Shown here: in pieces, positions 7,272 through 14,832 of the stretch
How positions within the stretch are numbered: the stretch's first letter is position 1
How the letters are laid out: every line of letters begins with the position of its first letter
From: Nonomuraea montanisoli
GTDB lineage: Bacteria; Actinomycetota; Actinomycetes; Streptosporangiales; Streptosporangiaceae
Length of the DNA stretch: 64,000 nt
Reading direction: 5' to 3'
Assembly: GCF_013363975.1 (NCBI RefSeq)
Contig: NZ_JABWGN010000006.1
Location: 372,001 to 436,000, forward strand
Notes under the pieces: generated by a model
What the model saw: only the letters and a program-made list of their open reading frames with translations
Told to the model about the DNA's origin: nothing
Databases searched by the model: none
Position numbers and translations under genes: made by a program

Positions 7272-8702
7272 GTGACGTCGAAGCCGCGTATCCCCGATGT
7301 TCTGGCCGCCCGCTATGCCTCGCCCGAGCTGACCCGGTTGTGGTCGCCCGAGTACAAGGTCGTCGCCGAGCGGCGGCTGTGGCTGGCGGTGCTGCGCGCC
7401 CAGGCCGAGCTGGGGGTGGCCGTGCCGCCGGAGGCGGCGGCCGACTACGAGAAGGTGCTGGAGCAGGTCGACCTCGAGTCGATCGCGGCGCGTGAGCGGG
7501 TGACCCGGCACGACGTGAAGGCCCGCATCGAGGAGTTCAACGCGCTGGCCGGCCATGAGCAGGTCCACAAGGGCATGACCTCGCGCGACCTGACCGAGAA
7601 CGTCGAGCAGCTCCAGATCCGCGACAGCCTGCTGCTCGTGCGCGACCGGGTGGTGGCGCTGCTGGGACGGCTGGCGGCGCTGGCCGAGGAGCACCGCGAG
7701 AGCGTGGTCGCCGGCCGTTCCCACAACGTGGCGGCGCAGGCCACCACGCTGGGCAAGCGGTTCGCCTCGGCCGCCGACGAGCTGCTGGTCGCCTACCGGC
7801 GGCTGGAGGAGCTGATCGCCCGCTACCCGCTACGTGGCATCAAGGGCCCGGTCGGCACCGCCCAGGACATGCTCGACCTGCTCGGCGGCGAGGAGTCCCG
7901 GCTGGCCGAGCTGGAGGGACGGGTCGCGGCCCACCTCGGCTTCGAGCACCGGCTGACCAGCGTCGGCCAGGTCTACCCGCGTTCCCTGGACTACGAGGTC
8001 GTCTCGGCGCTGGTGCAGCTCGCCGCCTCGCCGTCGTCGCTGGCCAAGACGATCCGGCTGATGGCCGGGCACGAGCTGGTGACCGAGGGCTTCAAGGAGG
8101 GCCAGGTCGGCTCGTCGGCGATGCCGCACAAGATGAACACCCGCTCCTGCGAGCGGGTCAACGGCCTGGCCGTGGTGCTGCGCGGCTACGCCTCGATGGT
8201 GGGGGAGCTGGCCGGCGACCAGTGGAACGAGGGCGACGTGTCGTGCTCGGTGGTGCGCCGGGTGGCGCTGCCCGACGCGTTCTTCGCCTTCGACGGGCTG
8301 GTGGAGACCATGCTGACGGTCCTGGACGAGTTCGGCGCGTTCCCGGCGGTGATCGCCTCCGAGCTGGACCGCTACCTGCCGTTCCTGGCCACGACCAAGA
8401 TGCTGATGGCGGCGGTGCGCGCCGGGGTGGGCCGTGAGACGGCGCACGAGCTGATCAAGGAGCACGCGGTGGCGTCGGCGCTGGACATGCGCTCGCGCGG
8501 GGCGGACAACGAGCTGCTCGACCGGCTCGCCTCCGACGAGCGGTTCCCGCTGGACCGGGCGGCGCTGGACGCGCTGCTGGCCGACCGGGTGTCGTTCACC
8601 GGAGCGGCGGCCGGCCAGGTGGAGGCCGTGGCACGGCAGGTGGCCGAGGTGGTCTCCGCCCATCCGGAGGCGGCCGCCTACCGGCCCGGCGCCATCCTGT
8701 GA
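7272..8702 (+). CDS. purB: Adenylosuccinate lyase
   Basis: A 476-residue fumarase/aspartase-superfamily lyase that cleaves SAICAR to AICAR plus fumarate and adenylosuccinate to AMP plus fumarate in purine synthesis. The family signature is GSSAMPHKMNTRSCERV (about residues 279-295). The substrate-binding blocks RHDVKARIEEF and HKGMTSRDLTENVEQ are present, and GRSHNVAAQATTLGKRF carries the catalytic His. Length and motifs fit PurB rather than argininosuccinate lyase. GTG 7272 begins the protein just where the family starts; TAGACT (7258-7263) eight bases upstream suggests a leaderless transcript. A GNAT gene begins four bases after the stop. Confidence 0.95.
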   Translation: MTSKPRIPDVLAARYASPELTRLWSPEYKVVAERRLWLAVLRAQAELGVAVPPEAAADYEKVLEQVDLESIAARERVTRHDVKARIEEFNALAGHEQVHKGMTSRDLTENVEQLQIRDSLLLVRDRVVALLGRLAALAEEHRESVVAGRSHNVAAQATTLGKRFASAADELLVAYRRLEELIARYPLRGIKGPVGTAQDMLDLLGGEESRLAELEGRVAAHLGFEHRLTSVGQVYPRSLDYEVVSALVQLAASPSSLAKTIRLMAGHELVTEGFKEGQVGSSAMPHKMNTRSCERVNGLAVVLRGYASMVGELAGDQWNEGDVSCSVVRRVALPDAFFAFDGLVETMLTVLDEFGAFPAVIASELDRYLPFLATTKMLMAAVRAGVGRETAHELIKEHAVASALDMRSRGADNELLDRLASDERFPLDRAALDALLADRVSFTGAAAGQVEAVARQVAEVVSAHPEAAAYRPGAIL

Positions 8703-8706
8703 CGCG

Positions 8707-9498
8707 GTGGTGCGTGAGCTGAGGTCCGTGGCCGAGCTGCGGGCCGCGTGCGGTGACGACGACCTGCCGGTGTGGGTGGCGCAGGGCCTGACGGGCGGCG
8801 CCCGGGCGTGGGCCCTGGGCGGGGCGGTGGTGAGCGCCGCGCCGGAGGTGTCGCGGCGCGACCGCATCGGCGTGTGGGGCGATCCGGCTGACGCCGTCCG
8901 GCTGTTACGGCACGCGCTGGCCGAGATGGGGTCGTCGTACCGGCCGTTCGGCGAGGCGGGGCTGATGGCCGAGGTGGCGGCGCGGATCGACGGACTGGAG
9001 GTGGCGGCCGGCTTCTCCTGGATGAGCCTGCCCGGCCCCCCTTCTTCTCCCGGGACCCCTTCCCTCGGCGGTCCTGAGGCGGCTTCCCCGGGCGGTGCTG
9101 GGGCGGCTCGTCGGGGCGGTGAGGTGGGGTGGCTGGCCGGTGCGGCCGAGGGGGAGGTGTCCGCGCTGCTGGCCGAGCACGCGCCCACCTCGTACGCGGT
9201 GCCGGGCGCGCCCGGCGTGCGCCGCTGGGCGGGCACGCGGATGGAGGGCCGGCTGGCGGCGGTGGCGGGCGACGCGTGGAGCGCCCCGTCGGTGGGGCTG
9301 CTGGCGGGGGTGGCCACGGCCGCGCCCCTGCGGGGGCGGGGGCTGGCGGAGCGGGTGTGCCGATGGGTGTCGGAGCGGCTCGTGGCGGCCCACGGGCGGG
9401 CGGCCCTCATGGTGGACGACGACAACCCGGCGGCGATCGGGCTGTACGAGCGTCTCGGCTACCGGCGCATGCGGGTCCTGGCCACGCACGTACTATGA
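8707..9498 (+). CDS. GNAT-family N-acetyltransferase, two-part
   Basis: A 263-residue protein starting at GTG 8707, four bases after the purB stop, so probably co-transcribed with it. The C-terminal 85 residues are a GNAT core: GVATAAPLRGRGLAERVCRWVSERL (acetyl-CoA binding) and ALMVDDDNPAAIGLYERLGYRRM. The N-terminal part is poorly conserved and holds a Pro/Gly/Ser-rich linker (residues 110-135). It resembles actinobacterial GNAT proteins in which only the C-terminal half is well kept. The substrate is unknown and a link with purine synthesis is not implied. The stop is followed at once by copy 2 of the 16-nt motif. Confidence 0.82.
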   Translation: MVRELRSVAELRAACGDDDLPVWVAQGLTGGARAWALGGAVVSAAPEVSRRDRIGVWGDPADAVRLLRHALAEMGSSYRPFGEAGLMAEVAARIDGLEVAAGFSWMSLPGPPSSPGTPSLGGPEAASPGGAGAARRGGEVGWLAGAAEGEVSALLAEHAPTSYAVPGAPGVRRWAGTRMEGRLAAVAGDAWSAPSVGLLAGVATAAPLRGRGLAERVCRWVSERLVAAHGRAALMVDDDNPAAIGLYERLGYRRMRVLATHVL

Positions 9499-9499
9499 A

Positions 9500-9515
9500 A
9501 TCTACAAAGTAAAGG
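9500..9515. repeat. 16-nt motif ATCTACAA(A/T)GTAAAGG, copy 2
   Basis: Reads ATCTACAAAGTAAAGG, matching copy 1 (6586-6601) at 15 of 16 positions, in an AT-rich pocket within otherwise GC-rich DNA. It begins one base after the GNAT stop. The symmetric core is TAC-AAA-GTA. Both copies sit at 3' ends of genes on the plus strand. Confidence 0.5.
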
Positions 9516-9628
9516 TGACGGGCTGGATGTCCACCCACCACCCCACCACCAAAAAGACCCCCCATCGAACGCGCAGGCGAAAAAATCGGGTGAGCCCGGG
9601 CCTCGACGTGAGGCACAGTGTCGGAGTG

Positions 9629-10669
9629 ATGTCCGATTTTGTGCCAGGTATCGAGCTTTCCCGGGCCTTCTACGGTGAGGTCGTCGCGCCGCTCGTCGGT
9701 TCGGTGCCGCACAGCGCCGCGCTGATCGGGCCGGGCTCGGAGGTGCTGGCGTTCGACACGGCCCGCTCCGCCGACCACGACTGGGGTCCGCGGGTGCTGG
9801 TCTTCGCGGCGGCCGGCGAGGTGGAGGACGTGCGGGCGCGCGTGGTGGCGGGCCTGCCGGAGCGCTTCGGCGGCCTGCCGACGGTGTTCGGCTACCACGG
9901 TGTCGTACGGCCCGGCGTGGTGGTGACCGAGCTGGGGGCGTGGCTGACGGAGCGGCTGGGGTTCGACCCGCGGGGCGGGGTGTCGCCGCTGGACTGGTTG
10001 TCGTCGCCGTGGCAGTCGTTGGCCGAGGTGACGCGCGGTGAGGTGTTCCACGACGGGTTGCCGGACGACGGGCTGGAGGCGGTGCGGGCGGTGCTGCGCT
10101 GGTATCCGCCTGACGTGTGGCGTTATGTGCTGGCCTGTCAGTGGCGGCGTATCGCCCAGGAGGAGCCGTTCCCCGGTCGGTGCGGCGAGGTGGGGGACGA
10201 GCTGGGGTCGGCGGTGGTCGGCGCGCGGTTGGCGCGGGAGGTGATGCGGCTGGCGCTGCTGCTGCGCCGCCGGTATCCGCCGTACGCCAAGTGGCTGGGC
10301 AGCGCGCTGGCGCGGCTGCCGGGCTCGGCGGAGCTGGGGGAGTCGCTCGGGCGGGCGCTGGCGGCGCGGACGTGGCGGGAGCGGGAGGCGGCGTTGTCGG
10401 CGGCGTACGGGAGGGTGGCGGCGACGCAGAACCGGATGGGGCTTGCGGAGGAGCTGGATGCGCGGGTGCGGGCGTTCCATGACCGGCCGTTCCAGGTGAT
10501 CGGGGGTGACCGGTTCGCGCGGGCGTTGCTGGAGGCGGTGTCGGATCCGGTGGTCAAGGCGCTGCCGCTGGTGGGGTGTGTGGACCAGGTGGCGGATTCG
10601 GTGGAGGTGCTGTTGTCGCCGGCGCGGGCGCGGGCGGTGGCGACGGCGGCGCTCGGTCTGGTGGCCTGA
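9629..10669 (+). CDS. DUF4037 domain protein (nucleotidyltransferase-like)
   Basis: A 346-residue cytosolic protein. The opening FVPGIELSRAFYGEVVAPLV, then HSAALIGPGSEVLAFDTARSADHDWGPRV, is the hallmark of DUF4037 proteins; GSEVLAFDTxRSxDHDWGPR resembles the G-S-x-D-x-D active site of nucleotidyltransferase folds. The rest is helical, as in that family. The function is unknown; a nucleotidyl- or phosphotransferase role is plausible. The frame begins GTG-ATG (9626/9629), preceded by CACAGT (9614-9619) six bases before the GTG, so a leaderless start at 9626 is also possible. The block ACAGTGTCGGAGTG recurs at 37561 before another gene. Confidence 0.85.
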   Translation: MSDFVPGIELSRAFYGEVVAPLVGSVPHSAALIGPGSEVLAFDTARSADHDWGPRVLVFAAAGEVEDVRARVVAGLPERFGGLPTVFGYHGVVRPGVVVTELGAWLTERLGFDPRGGVSPLDWLSSPWQSLAEVTRGEVFHDGLPDDGLEAVRAVLRWYPPDVWRYVLACQWRRIAQEEPFPGRCGEVGDELGSAVVGARLAREVMRLALLLRRRYPPYAKWLGSALARLPGSAELGESLGRALAARTWREREAALSAAYGRVAATQNRMGLAEELDARVRAFHDRPFQVIGGDRFARALLEAVSDPVVKALPLVGCVDQVADSVEVLLSPARARAVATAALGLVA

Positions 10670-10708
10670 GGCCCGCGCGATCGTGGAGTCGTCCCTCAGT
10701 GCTGGGTC

Positions 10709-11179
10709 TCAGCGCTGGGTGGGGGTCTGGTTCGGGTCGCGCCGGTAGGCGTAGTGGATGAGCCCTTGGTGGAGCTTGCCCACCTTGTCGTACAGCGCGC
10801 GGGCCGGGGCGTCTTTCAGCGTGTTCCAGTAGAGGCCCGGGAAGCCGTGCTTCTCGGCGTCGCGGGCCACCCATTCGATCACTGCCGTCGCGACGCCCCG
10901 GCGCCGGGCTTCCGCGTCCACGAACAGGTCCGCCAGGTAGCATTTCCCGGCGTACCAGACGCTGGCGTGGAACACGTAGTGCGCGATGCCGACCATTCTG
11001 CCGTCCAGCCGGGCGGCGATTCCGCGTATCCGCTGGTCGTCGAGCAGGCGTCGCCAGGTTCGTTCGTAGTCGTCGTCGCCGCGTTCGACCTGGAAGTAGG
11101 CGTCTTTGCCGCGGGCCAGCGTTTCCCAGTCGGCGCGGTCGGCTTCGGTCAGGAAGTCGATCTCCATCATGGCGGCCAT
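10709..11179 (-). CDS. GNAT-family N-acetyltransferase (diamine/aminoglycoside-type)
   Basis: A 156-residue single-domain acetyltransferase. IGIAHYV-type strand 4, then CYLADLFVDAEARRRGVATAVIEWV (pyrophosphate-binding loop RRRGVA) and FPGLYWNTLKDAPARALYDKVGKL are textbook GNAT motifs. The pattern LADLFVD.E.RRRGV and the closing YDKVGK resemble spermidine/spermine and aminoglycoside acetyltransferase groups, but the substrate is not fixed. Several ATGs lie close together (11179, 11170, 11167); the first is reported, and the second would start MMEIDFLTEAD. It is convergent with the DUF4037 gene. Confidence 0.8.
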   Translation of the reverse strand: MAAMMEIDFLTEADRADWETLARGKDAYFQVERGDDDYERTWRRLLDDQRIRGIAARLDGRMVGIAHYVFHASVWYAGKCYLADLFVDAEARRRGVATAVIEWVARDAEKHGFPGLYWNTLKDAPARALYDKVGKLHQGLIHYAYRRDPNQTPTQR

Positions 11180-11191
11180 CCTGCCGTACGG

Positions 11192-11836
11192 TCAGGTCCG
11201 GGTCGGGTCGGCGATCACCAGTCGTCGGTGATGAGGTGCTGGGGCGGGGCCGTGATCTTGACGGGTTCTTCCCCATCCTCGATAGATGATGTTCATCGTC
11301 ATGGTCGCGGCCTTGCGGCCGCCGTGCTTCGGGGTGAATCGCATGATGGCGTGGAAGCGTCTGGGCAGGTTGTCCGGGCCTGCCCAGAGTTTCCAGGTGA
11401 TCGGCCCGCCCCACGAGCCGTCCTCCTCGTCGGTCCCGAAGTACATCCAGGCCTGGCGCTCATCCAGCTTGGGAACCGTGACTGTGCCGCTGTGGAGGGT
11501 GGTCTTCACTCCTTCGAAGGTTCCGCCGTCGGCGCTGGTCGCAGCGTGAGAGGCGCCCAGCTTGAGGAAGCCCGGGTTGATCCCGTTGATCAGGTCCTGT
11601 CCCCAGATGGCCCCGGCCAAGTTCTGCCAGTTGATCCATTTCCCCACTGTCGACGGCGACTTCCAGATGTAGGTGCCGTTCTTGGAACGTACGTAGGCCT
11701 TCTTGGCGAACTGTTTCTTGATTGCTGCGATGACGGAGTCGAGGGACTTCGACTCGGGGGTCGCCTGCACGGCGCCGCCGGGAATCGTGACGATCAGCAG
11801 GCAGGCCGCCACCAGCGTGACGCTCGTGAGCTTCAT
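11192..11836 (-). CDS. Exported protein, C-terminus frameshifted; LolA/LppX-like fold possible
   Basis: A 214-residue secreted protein of unknown family. A Sec signal (residues 1-25, MKLTSVTLVAACLLIVTIPG, cleavage near VQA-TP) precedes a soluble domain with many short beta-like segments, similar in pattern to LppX/LprG-type lipoprotein folds, but it lacks a lipobox Cys. After NIIYRGWG the annotated frame becomes RTRQDHGPAPAPHHRR, unlike a normal C-terminus. The neighbouring frame instead reads EEPVKITAPPQHLITDDW and stops at 11215-11217, which looks native. The switch falls on a CCCC/GGGG run at 11271-11274, so one base has been lost, or miscalled. Confidence 0.6.
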   Translation of the reverse strand: MKLTSVTLVAACLLIVTIPGGAVQATPESKSLDSVIAAIKKQFAKKAYVRSKNGTYIWKSPSTVGKWINWQNLAGAIWGQDLINGINPGFLKLGASHAATSADGGTFEGVKTTLHSGTVTVPKLDERQAWMYFGTDEEDGSWGGPITWKLWAGPDNLPRRFHAIMRFTPKHGGRKAATMTMNIIYRGWGRTRQDHGPAPAPHHRRLVIADPTRT

Positions 11837-11838
11837 GC

Positions 11839-11864
11839 GGAGATCATCACAGGTGATGATCTCC
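11839..11864. terminator. 26-bp palindrome between two secreted-protein genes
   Basis: GGAGATCATCAC (11839-11850), a two-base AG gap and its exact complement (11853-11864). On the minus strand it lies 19 bases after the stop of the 11883-12281 gene and three bases before the ATG of the next. It could be a terminator/attenuator for the upstream gene or an operator or hairpin that masks the start of the next one. There is no U-tract. Confidence 0.5.
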
Positions 11865-11882
11865 GTCTCGTCATGGTCGTCT

Positions 11883-12281
11883 CTAGTAGATGCGGTACTT
11901 GCGGCCGCAGTTGTCGTTCTTCCCGGCCCAGCAGGTGAAGGTGTAGACCTTCGTGATGCCGCGGCCGCTCCACACGCCGGTCGTCTTGCCGTCCCAGGAG
12001 TGGTTGAACGAGCGCCAGTGGCCGTTCTGGTAGATCTCGAACCACACCCAGGCGCGCTTGCCGCCGGGCTTGTCGACGCCGTGCCAGGTGGTGCGGATCT
12101 TGTCGCCGTGCTTGACGGTCTTGCCGAAGGTGTAGGCCTTGTGGTCGCTGGAGAAGAACTTGCCCCACACCACGCCTGTGGTCGCGCTCGTCGTGGTGGC
12201 GTGGGCGGTGGTGGGGGAGAGGGTGAGGCCGGTGATCGCGGCGGTGGCGGCGAGGGCGGCTGCGGCGAGGGTGGTGCGCAT
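11883..12281 (-). CDS. Small exported Trp-rich protein of unknown function
   Basis: A 132-residue protein with a clear Sec signal (MRTTLAAAALAATAAITGLT, cleavage near AHA-TT). The mature part of about 100 residues is aromatic-rich (GVVWGKFFSSDHKAYTFGK, AWVWFEIYQNGHWRSF, CWAGKNDNCGRKYRIY) with two Cys near the C-terminus that could form a disulfide. The pattern suggests a small all-beta domain, secreted to the cell surface. I do not recognise the family. The start is supported by AGGAGG eight bases upstream. The same-strand gene downstream is also exported, separated by a strong hairpin. Confidence 0.72.
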   Translation of the reverse strand: MRTTLAAAALAATAAITGLTLSPTTAHATTTSATTGVVWGKFFSSDHKAYTFGKTVKHGDKIRTTWHGVDKPGGKRAWVWFEIYQNGHWRSFNHSWDGKTTGVWSGRGITKVYTFTCWAGKNDNCGRKYRIY

Positions 12282-12475
12282 GGGGGTTTCCTCCTGGTGT
12301 CAGTGTGCCGGTTCGTCCGGCAGCACGGACATTACGGAGACCTCAGTCGATCATCTGTGTACGAATGCGCACATGGTGGGTGATCGGCGCCACATCGACG
12401 TGCCGGCGAGCCGCGCCCGGCCGTCCGATATGTTCGCTTGGTTCTGTTTTTGCGTGGACTTGGGGGACGTCGCTG

Positions 12476-13390
12476 GTGCGTGGAAAGCTGCTGATCACGG
12501 TTGCCGCCTTGAGCCTGTCCGGCTGTGGTGTGGTCCCCGGGCTGCTCCCCAGACCCGCCGGCGCGCCCACGCCCACTCCGGTCGCCTCCCCGGCCACGTC
12601 GTCGTCCTCCTCTCCGGACGCCACGCCCTCCCCGACCAGGTCGGCGCTCAGCGCCCCCCAGGCCAGGCAGGCGATGCGGGAGTGGGTGGACGCCTACAAC
12701 GCGACGCTCAAGCAGCGCAGGTGGTGGCGGCAGAACGCCCGGATCGAAGCGCTGTTCACCGACGCGGCGCTGCACGAAGGCGTACTCGAACGCAACCACG
12801 AGACTTTCGGATGGAAGCCGGGGCACAAGCCGATCACGCTGACCGGCGCCCCGGCGGTCTACCTCCCCCGGCCGGAGCGGCAGCCCCGGATCGGCGACTG
12901 GTTCATCGCGCAGGCGACCTACCGGGACACCAAGGGCCACGCCCGCCCGCACGTGCTCGCCTTCTTCCGCTCCCCCGGCCAGTCCTTCAAGCTGGCCGTC
13001 GCGACCCCGATCCACTGGGGTCAGCGGATGCCCGAGCCGCGGCTCGACGCCGACGGCTACATCACCGACATGGACGACGCCATGGCGGGCGCGGTGGCCA
13101 AGGAGTACCAGAACTTCTGGAACAACAAGAAGAAGGAGGGCGCCTCCGGCTATCGCCTGGCCAGGAACAGCTACAGCCGCAAGGCGTTCCCCGCGGTGAA
13201 CAAAGGGATGTACGTCGCGTTCGCCGGCCATGGCTCGATCTTCGGCTTCCGCACGGCCGACGGAGGGTCGTTCTTCCTGTTCGCCCTGGTCAACGCGCCC
13301 AAGAGCGTCAATCAGGTGCTGAGTGAGGCGCTGCTGGTGCCCAAGGGCAGCACGACCATCCAGGAGCTCGGCGGCAACTGGTTCTCCTAG
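12476..13390 (+). CDS. Putative lipoprotein of unknown function
   Basis: A 304-residue lipoprotein. GTG 12476 starts VRGKLLITVAALSLSGCGVV, giving a lipobox LSGC with the modified Cys near residue 17. The longer open frame upstream is not protein-like. A Pro/Ser/Thr-rich spacer (about residues 25-60) leads to a soluble domain with MREWVDAYNATLKQRRWW, IGDWFIAQATYRDTKG and LFALVNAPKSVNQVLSEALLVPKGS. This is reminiscent of actinobacterial surface lipoproteins seen only as hypotheticals. It would be anchored to the outer face of the membrane. It is convergent with the ankyrin gene (22-bp gap). Confidence 0.72.
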   Translation: MRGKLLITVAALSLSGCGVVPGLLPRPAGAPTPTPVASPATSSSSSPDATPSPTRSALSAPQARQAMREWVDAYNATLKQRRWWRQNARIEALFTDAALHEGVLERNHETFGWKPGHKPITLTGAPAVYLPRPERQPRIGDWFIAQATYRDTKGHARPHVLAFFRSPGQSFKLAVATPIHWGQRMPEPRLDADGYITDMDDAMAGAVAKEYQNFWNNKKKEGASGYRLARNSYSRKAFPAVNKGMYVAFAGHGSIFGFRTADGGSFFLFALVNAPKSVNQVLSEALLVPKGSTTIQELGGNWFS

Positions 13391-13412
13391 CGGACGGGCT
13401 CGCGCGGCTGTC

Positions 13413-14018
13413 CTACACCTCGCCGGCCGACGCTCCGGCGGCGCGGAGCAGGGCGGCCACCTCGCTCTGGCCCTTGGCGGTGGCGTGGGCGAGCGGGGTG
13501 ACGCCGTCGTGGTCGGCGAGGTCCACCTCGGCGCCGGCGGCGAGGAGCAGGCGGACGATCTCCTGGTACGGCCCGCTGCCGTCGCCGAGGATGACGGCCT
13601 CCAGCAGGCCGGTCCAGCCGAGGTCGTTGACGTGGTCGACGTAGATGCCGGTGGTGAGCACCTCCCGGACGTAGTCCACGTGACCGCGTTCGCAGGCGGG
13701 GATGAGGGAGACGCCGCCGTAGCGGTTGCGCAGGGTCAGGTCGGGCCCGGCGGGCAGGAGCGCCCTGAGCATCGCGACGCTTCCCGTGACCCCGGTGACC
13801 AGCCAGGGGGTGTCGCGCCGGAAGTCCCGCGCGTCGGGGTCGGCGCCGGCCGCGACCAGGACCTTCGCCACCTCGACGTGGTCGGCGGCCGCGGCGAGCA
13901 GCAGGGCGGTGCGGCGCTGCCCGTCGCGGGCCTCGATGTCGGCCCCGGCGGCGAGCGCGTCACGGACGGCGGCGGCGTCCCCGCGCGCGGCGCCCGCCAG
14001 CAGTTCCTCTTCGAGCAC
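13413..14018 (-). CDS. Ankyrin-repeat protein
   Basis: A 201-residue cytosolic protein of about five ankyrin repeats: EEELLAGAARGDAAAVRDALAAGADIEARD, RTALLLAAAADHVEVAKVLVAAGADPDARD, VSLIPACERGHVDYVREVL, TGLLEAVILGDGSGPYQEIVRLLLAAGAEVDLAD and VTPLAHATAKGQSEVAALLRAAGA. There are no other domains. Such proteins act by binding partners. In pseudomonads an ankyrin protein (AnkB) supports a catalase; here the upstream same-strand neighbour is an exported HbpS/GlcG-like protein, 21 bp away, so a link to heme or oxidative stress is possible but unproven. GTG 14018 is preceded by GAGGAGGAGG. Confidence 0.85.
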   Translation of the reverse strand: MLEEELLAGAARGDAAAVRDALAAGADIEARDGQRRTALLLAAAADHVEVAKVLVAAGADPDARDFRRDTPWLVTGVTGSVAMLRALLPAGPDLTLRNRYGGVSLIPACERGHVDYVREVLTTGIYVDHVNDLGWTGLLEAVILGDGSGPYQEIVRLLLAAGAEVDLADHDGVTPLAHATAKGQSEVAALLRAAGASAGEV

Positions 14019-14039
14019 GGTTCCTCCTCCTCGCGCCGG

Positions 14040-14630
14040 TCAGCGGAGCCGGCCGGCGACCGCCTTGAGGCCGGCCTGGGCGATGGCCTCGTCGATGTCG
14101 CCGCTGGGCGCCCCGCCGACTCCGACGCCCGCGACGGGGGCGCCACCGGAGGCGACCGGAACCCCGCCGGCGAGGAAGAGCGTACCCGGGATGTCGGCGA
14201 TGCTCGGATGGCCGCCGGTCAGGCCCTTGGCGAGCTCGCCGGTCGTCTTGCCGAAGGAGACGGCGGTGAAGGCCTTGCGCCGGGCGGACTCCTCGGTCTG
14301 CGGGCCGGCGCCGTCGCCCTTCACCACCAGGCGGGTGGCGCCGGACCGGTCGACGATCGCGACGGTGACGCGCTGCTTCTGCCTGGCGGCCTCCCGGATC
14401 GCGGCGTCGGCGATCCGCAGGGCGGCGTCGGCGGACAGCACGCCGGTCTGCACGACCTCGGGCCCGGCGGGTTCGTCCCGGGAAGGTACGGCCTGGGCGG
14501 ACGACGGCGTCACGGCGGTCTGCGTGGCCTGGGCGGGCGCGGCGCCGAGGACGGTGGCGGCGGTGACGGCCGCGAGGGCCAGGCCGGTCAGCGAGCCGGG
14601 GGCGATGAGGCGGCCGAGGGTGCGGGTCAT
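14040..14630 (-). CDS. Exported GlcG/HbpS-family (DUF336) protein
   Basis: A 196-residue protein with a Sec signal (about residues 1-36, TVLGAAPAQA-TQ) and a GlcG/HbpS domain: LSADAALRIADAAIREAARQ, RVTVAIVDRSGATRLVVKGDGAG, ARRKAFTAVSFG, IPGTLFLAGGVPV and VAGVGVGGAPSGDIDEAIAQAGL. In Streptomyces reticuli the family member HbpS is secreted, binds heme and modulates the SenS-SenR two-component system. Here a histidine kinase and response regulator start 202 bp away on the other strand, the same arrangement in outline. A perfect palindrome (14744-14761) lies in that gap. Heme binding is inferred from family and context only. Confidence 0.85.
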   Translation of the reverse strand: MTRTLGRLIAPGSLTGLALAAVTAATVLGAAPAQATQTAVTPSSAQAVPSRDEPAGPEVVQTGVLSADAALRIADAAIREAARQKQRVTVAIVDRSGATRLVVKGDGAGPQTEESARRKAFTAVSFGKTTGELAKGLTGGHPSIADIPGTLFLAGGVPVASGGAPVAGVGVGGAPSGDIDEAIAQAGLKAVAGRLR

Positions 14631-14743
14631 GGTCTCTCCAGTTCGGTGTGGCCGGATCGGGCTTGTTGAAGCGTCCCAGCCGCGCCGCTCCAGGCCATCG
14701 GGAGCATGGGCGACGGCCGGGGCGTCGAAGGGTCGGGCCGAGG

Positions 14744-14761
14744 ATCAACCGTTCGGTTGAT
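14744..14761. promoter_or_regulatory. 18-bp palindrome between HbpS-like gene and two-component operon
   Basis: ATCAACCG-TT-CGGTTGAT, a perfect inverted repeat roughly midway in the 202-bp divergent region. This is where a site for the response regulator or another repressor would be expected. There is no other copy in the window. Confidence 0.5.
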
Positions 14762-14832
14762 GCGCCGCCGTCCTGGTCCGGCAGAGTCATGCGCACGACA
14801 TAAGGTCGGGGCAGAAACGGACAAGGAGGGCG

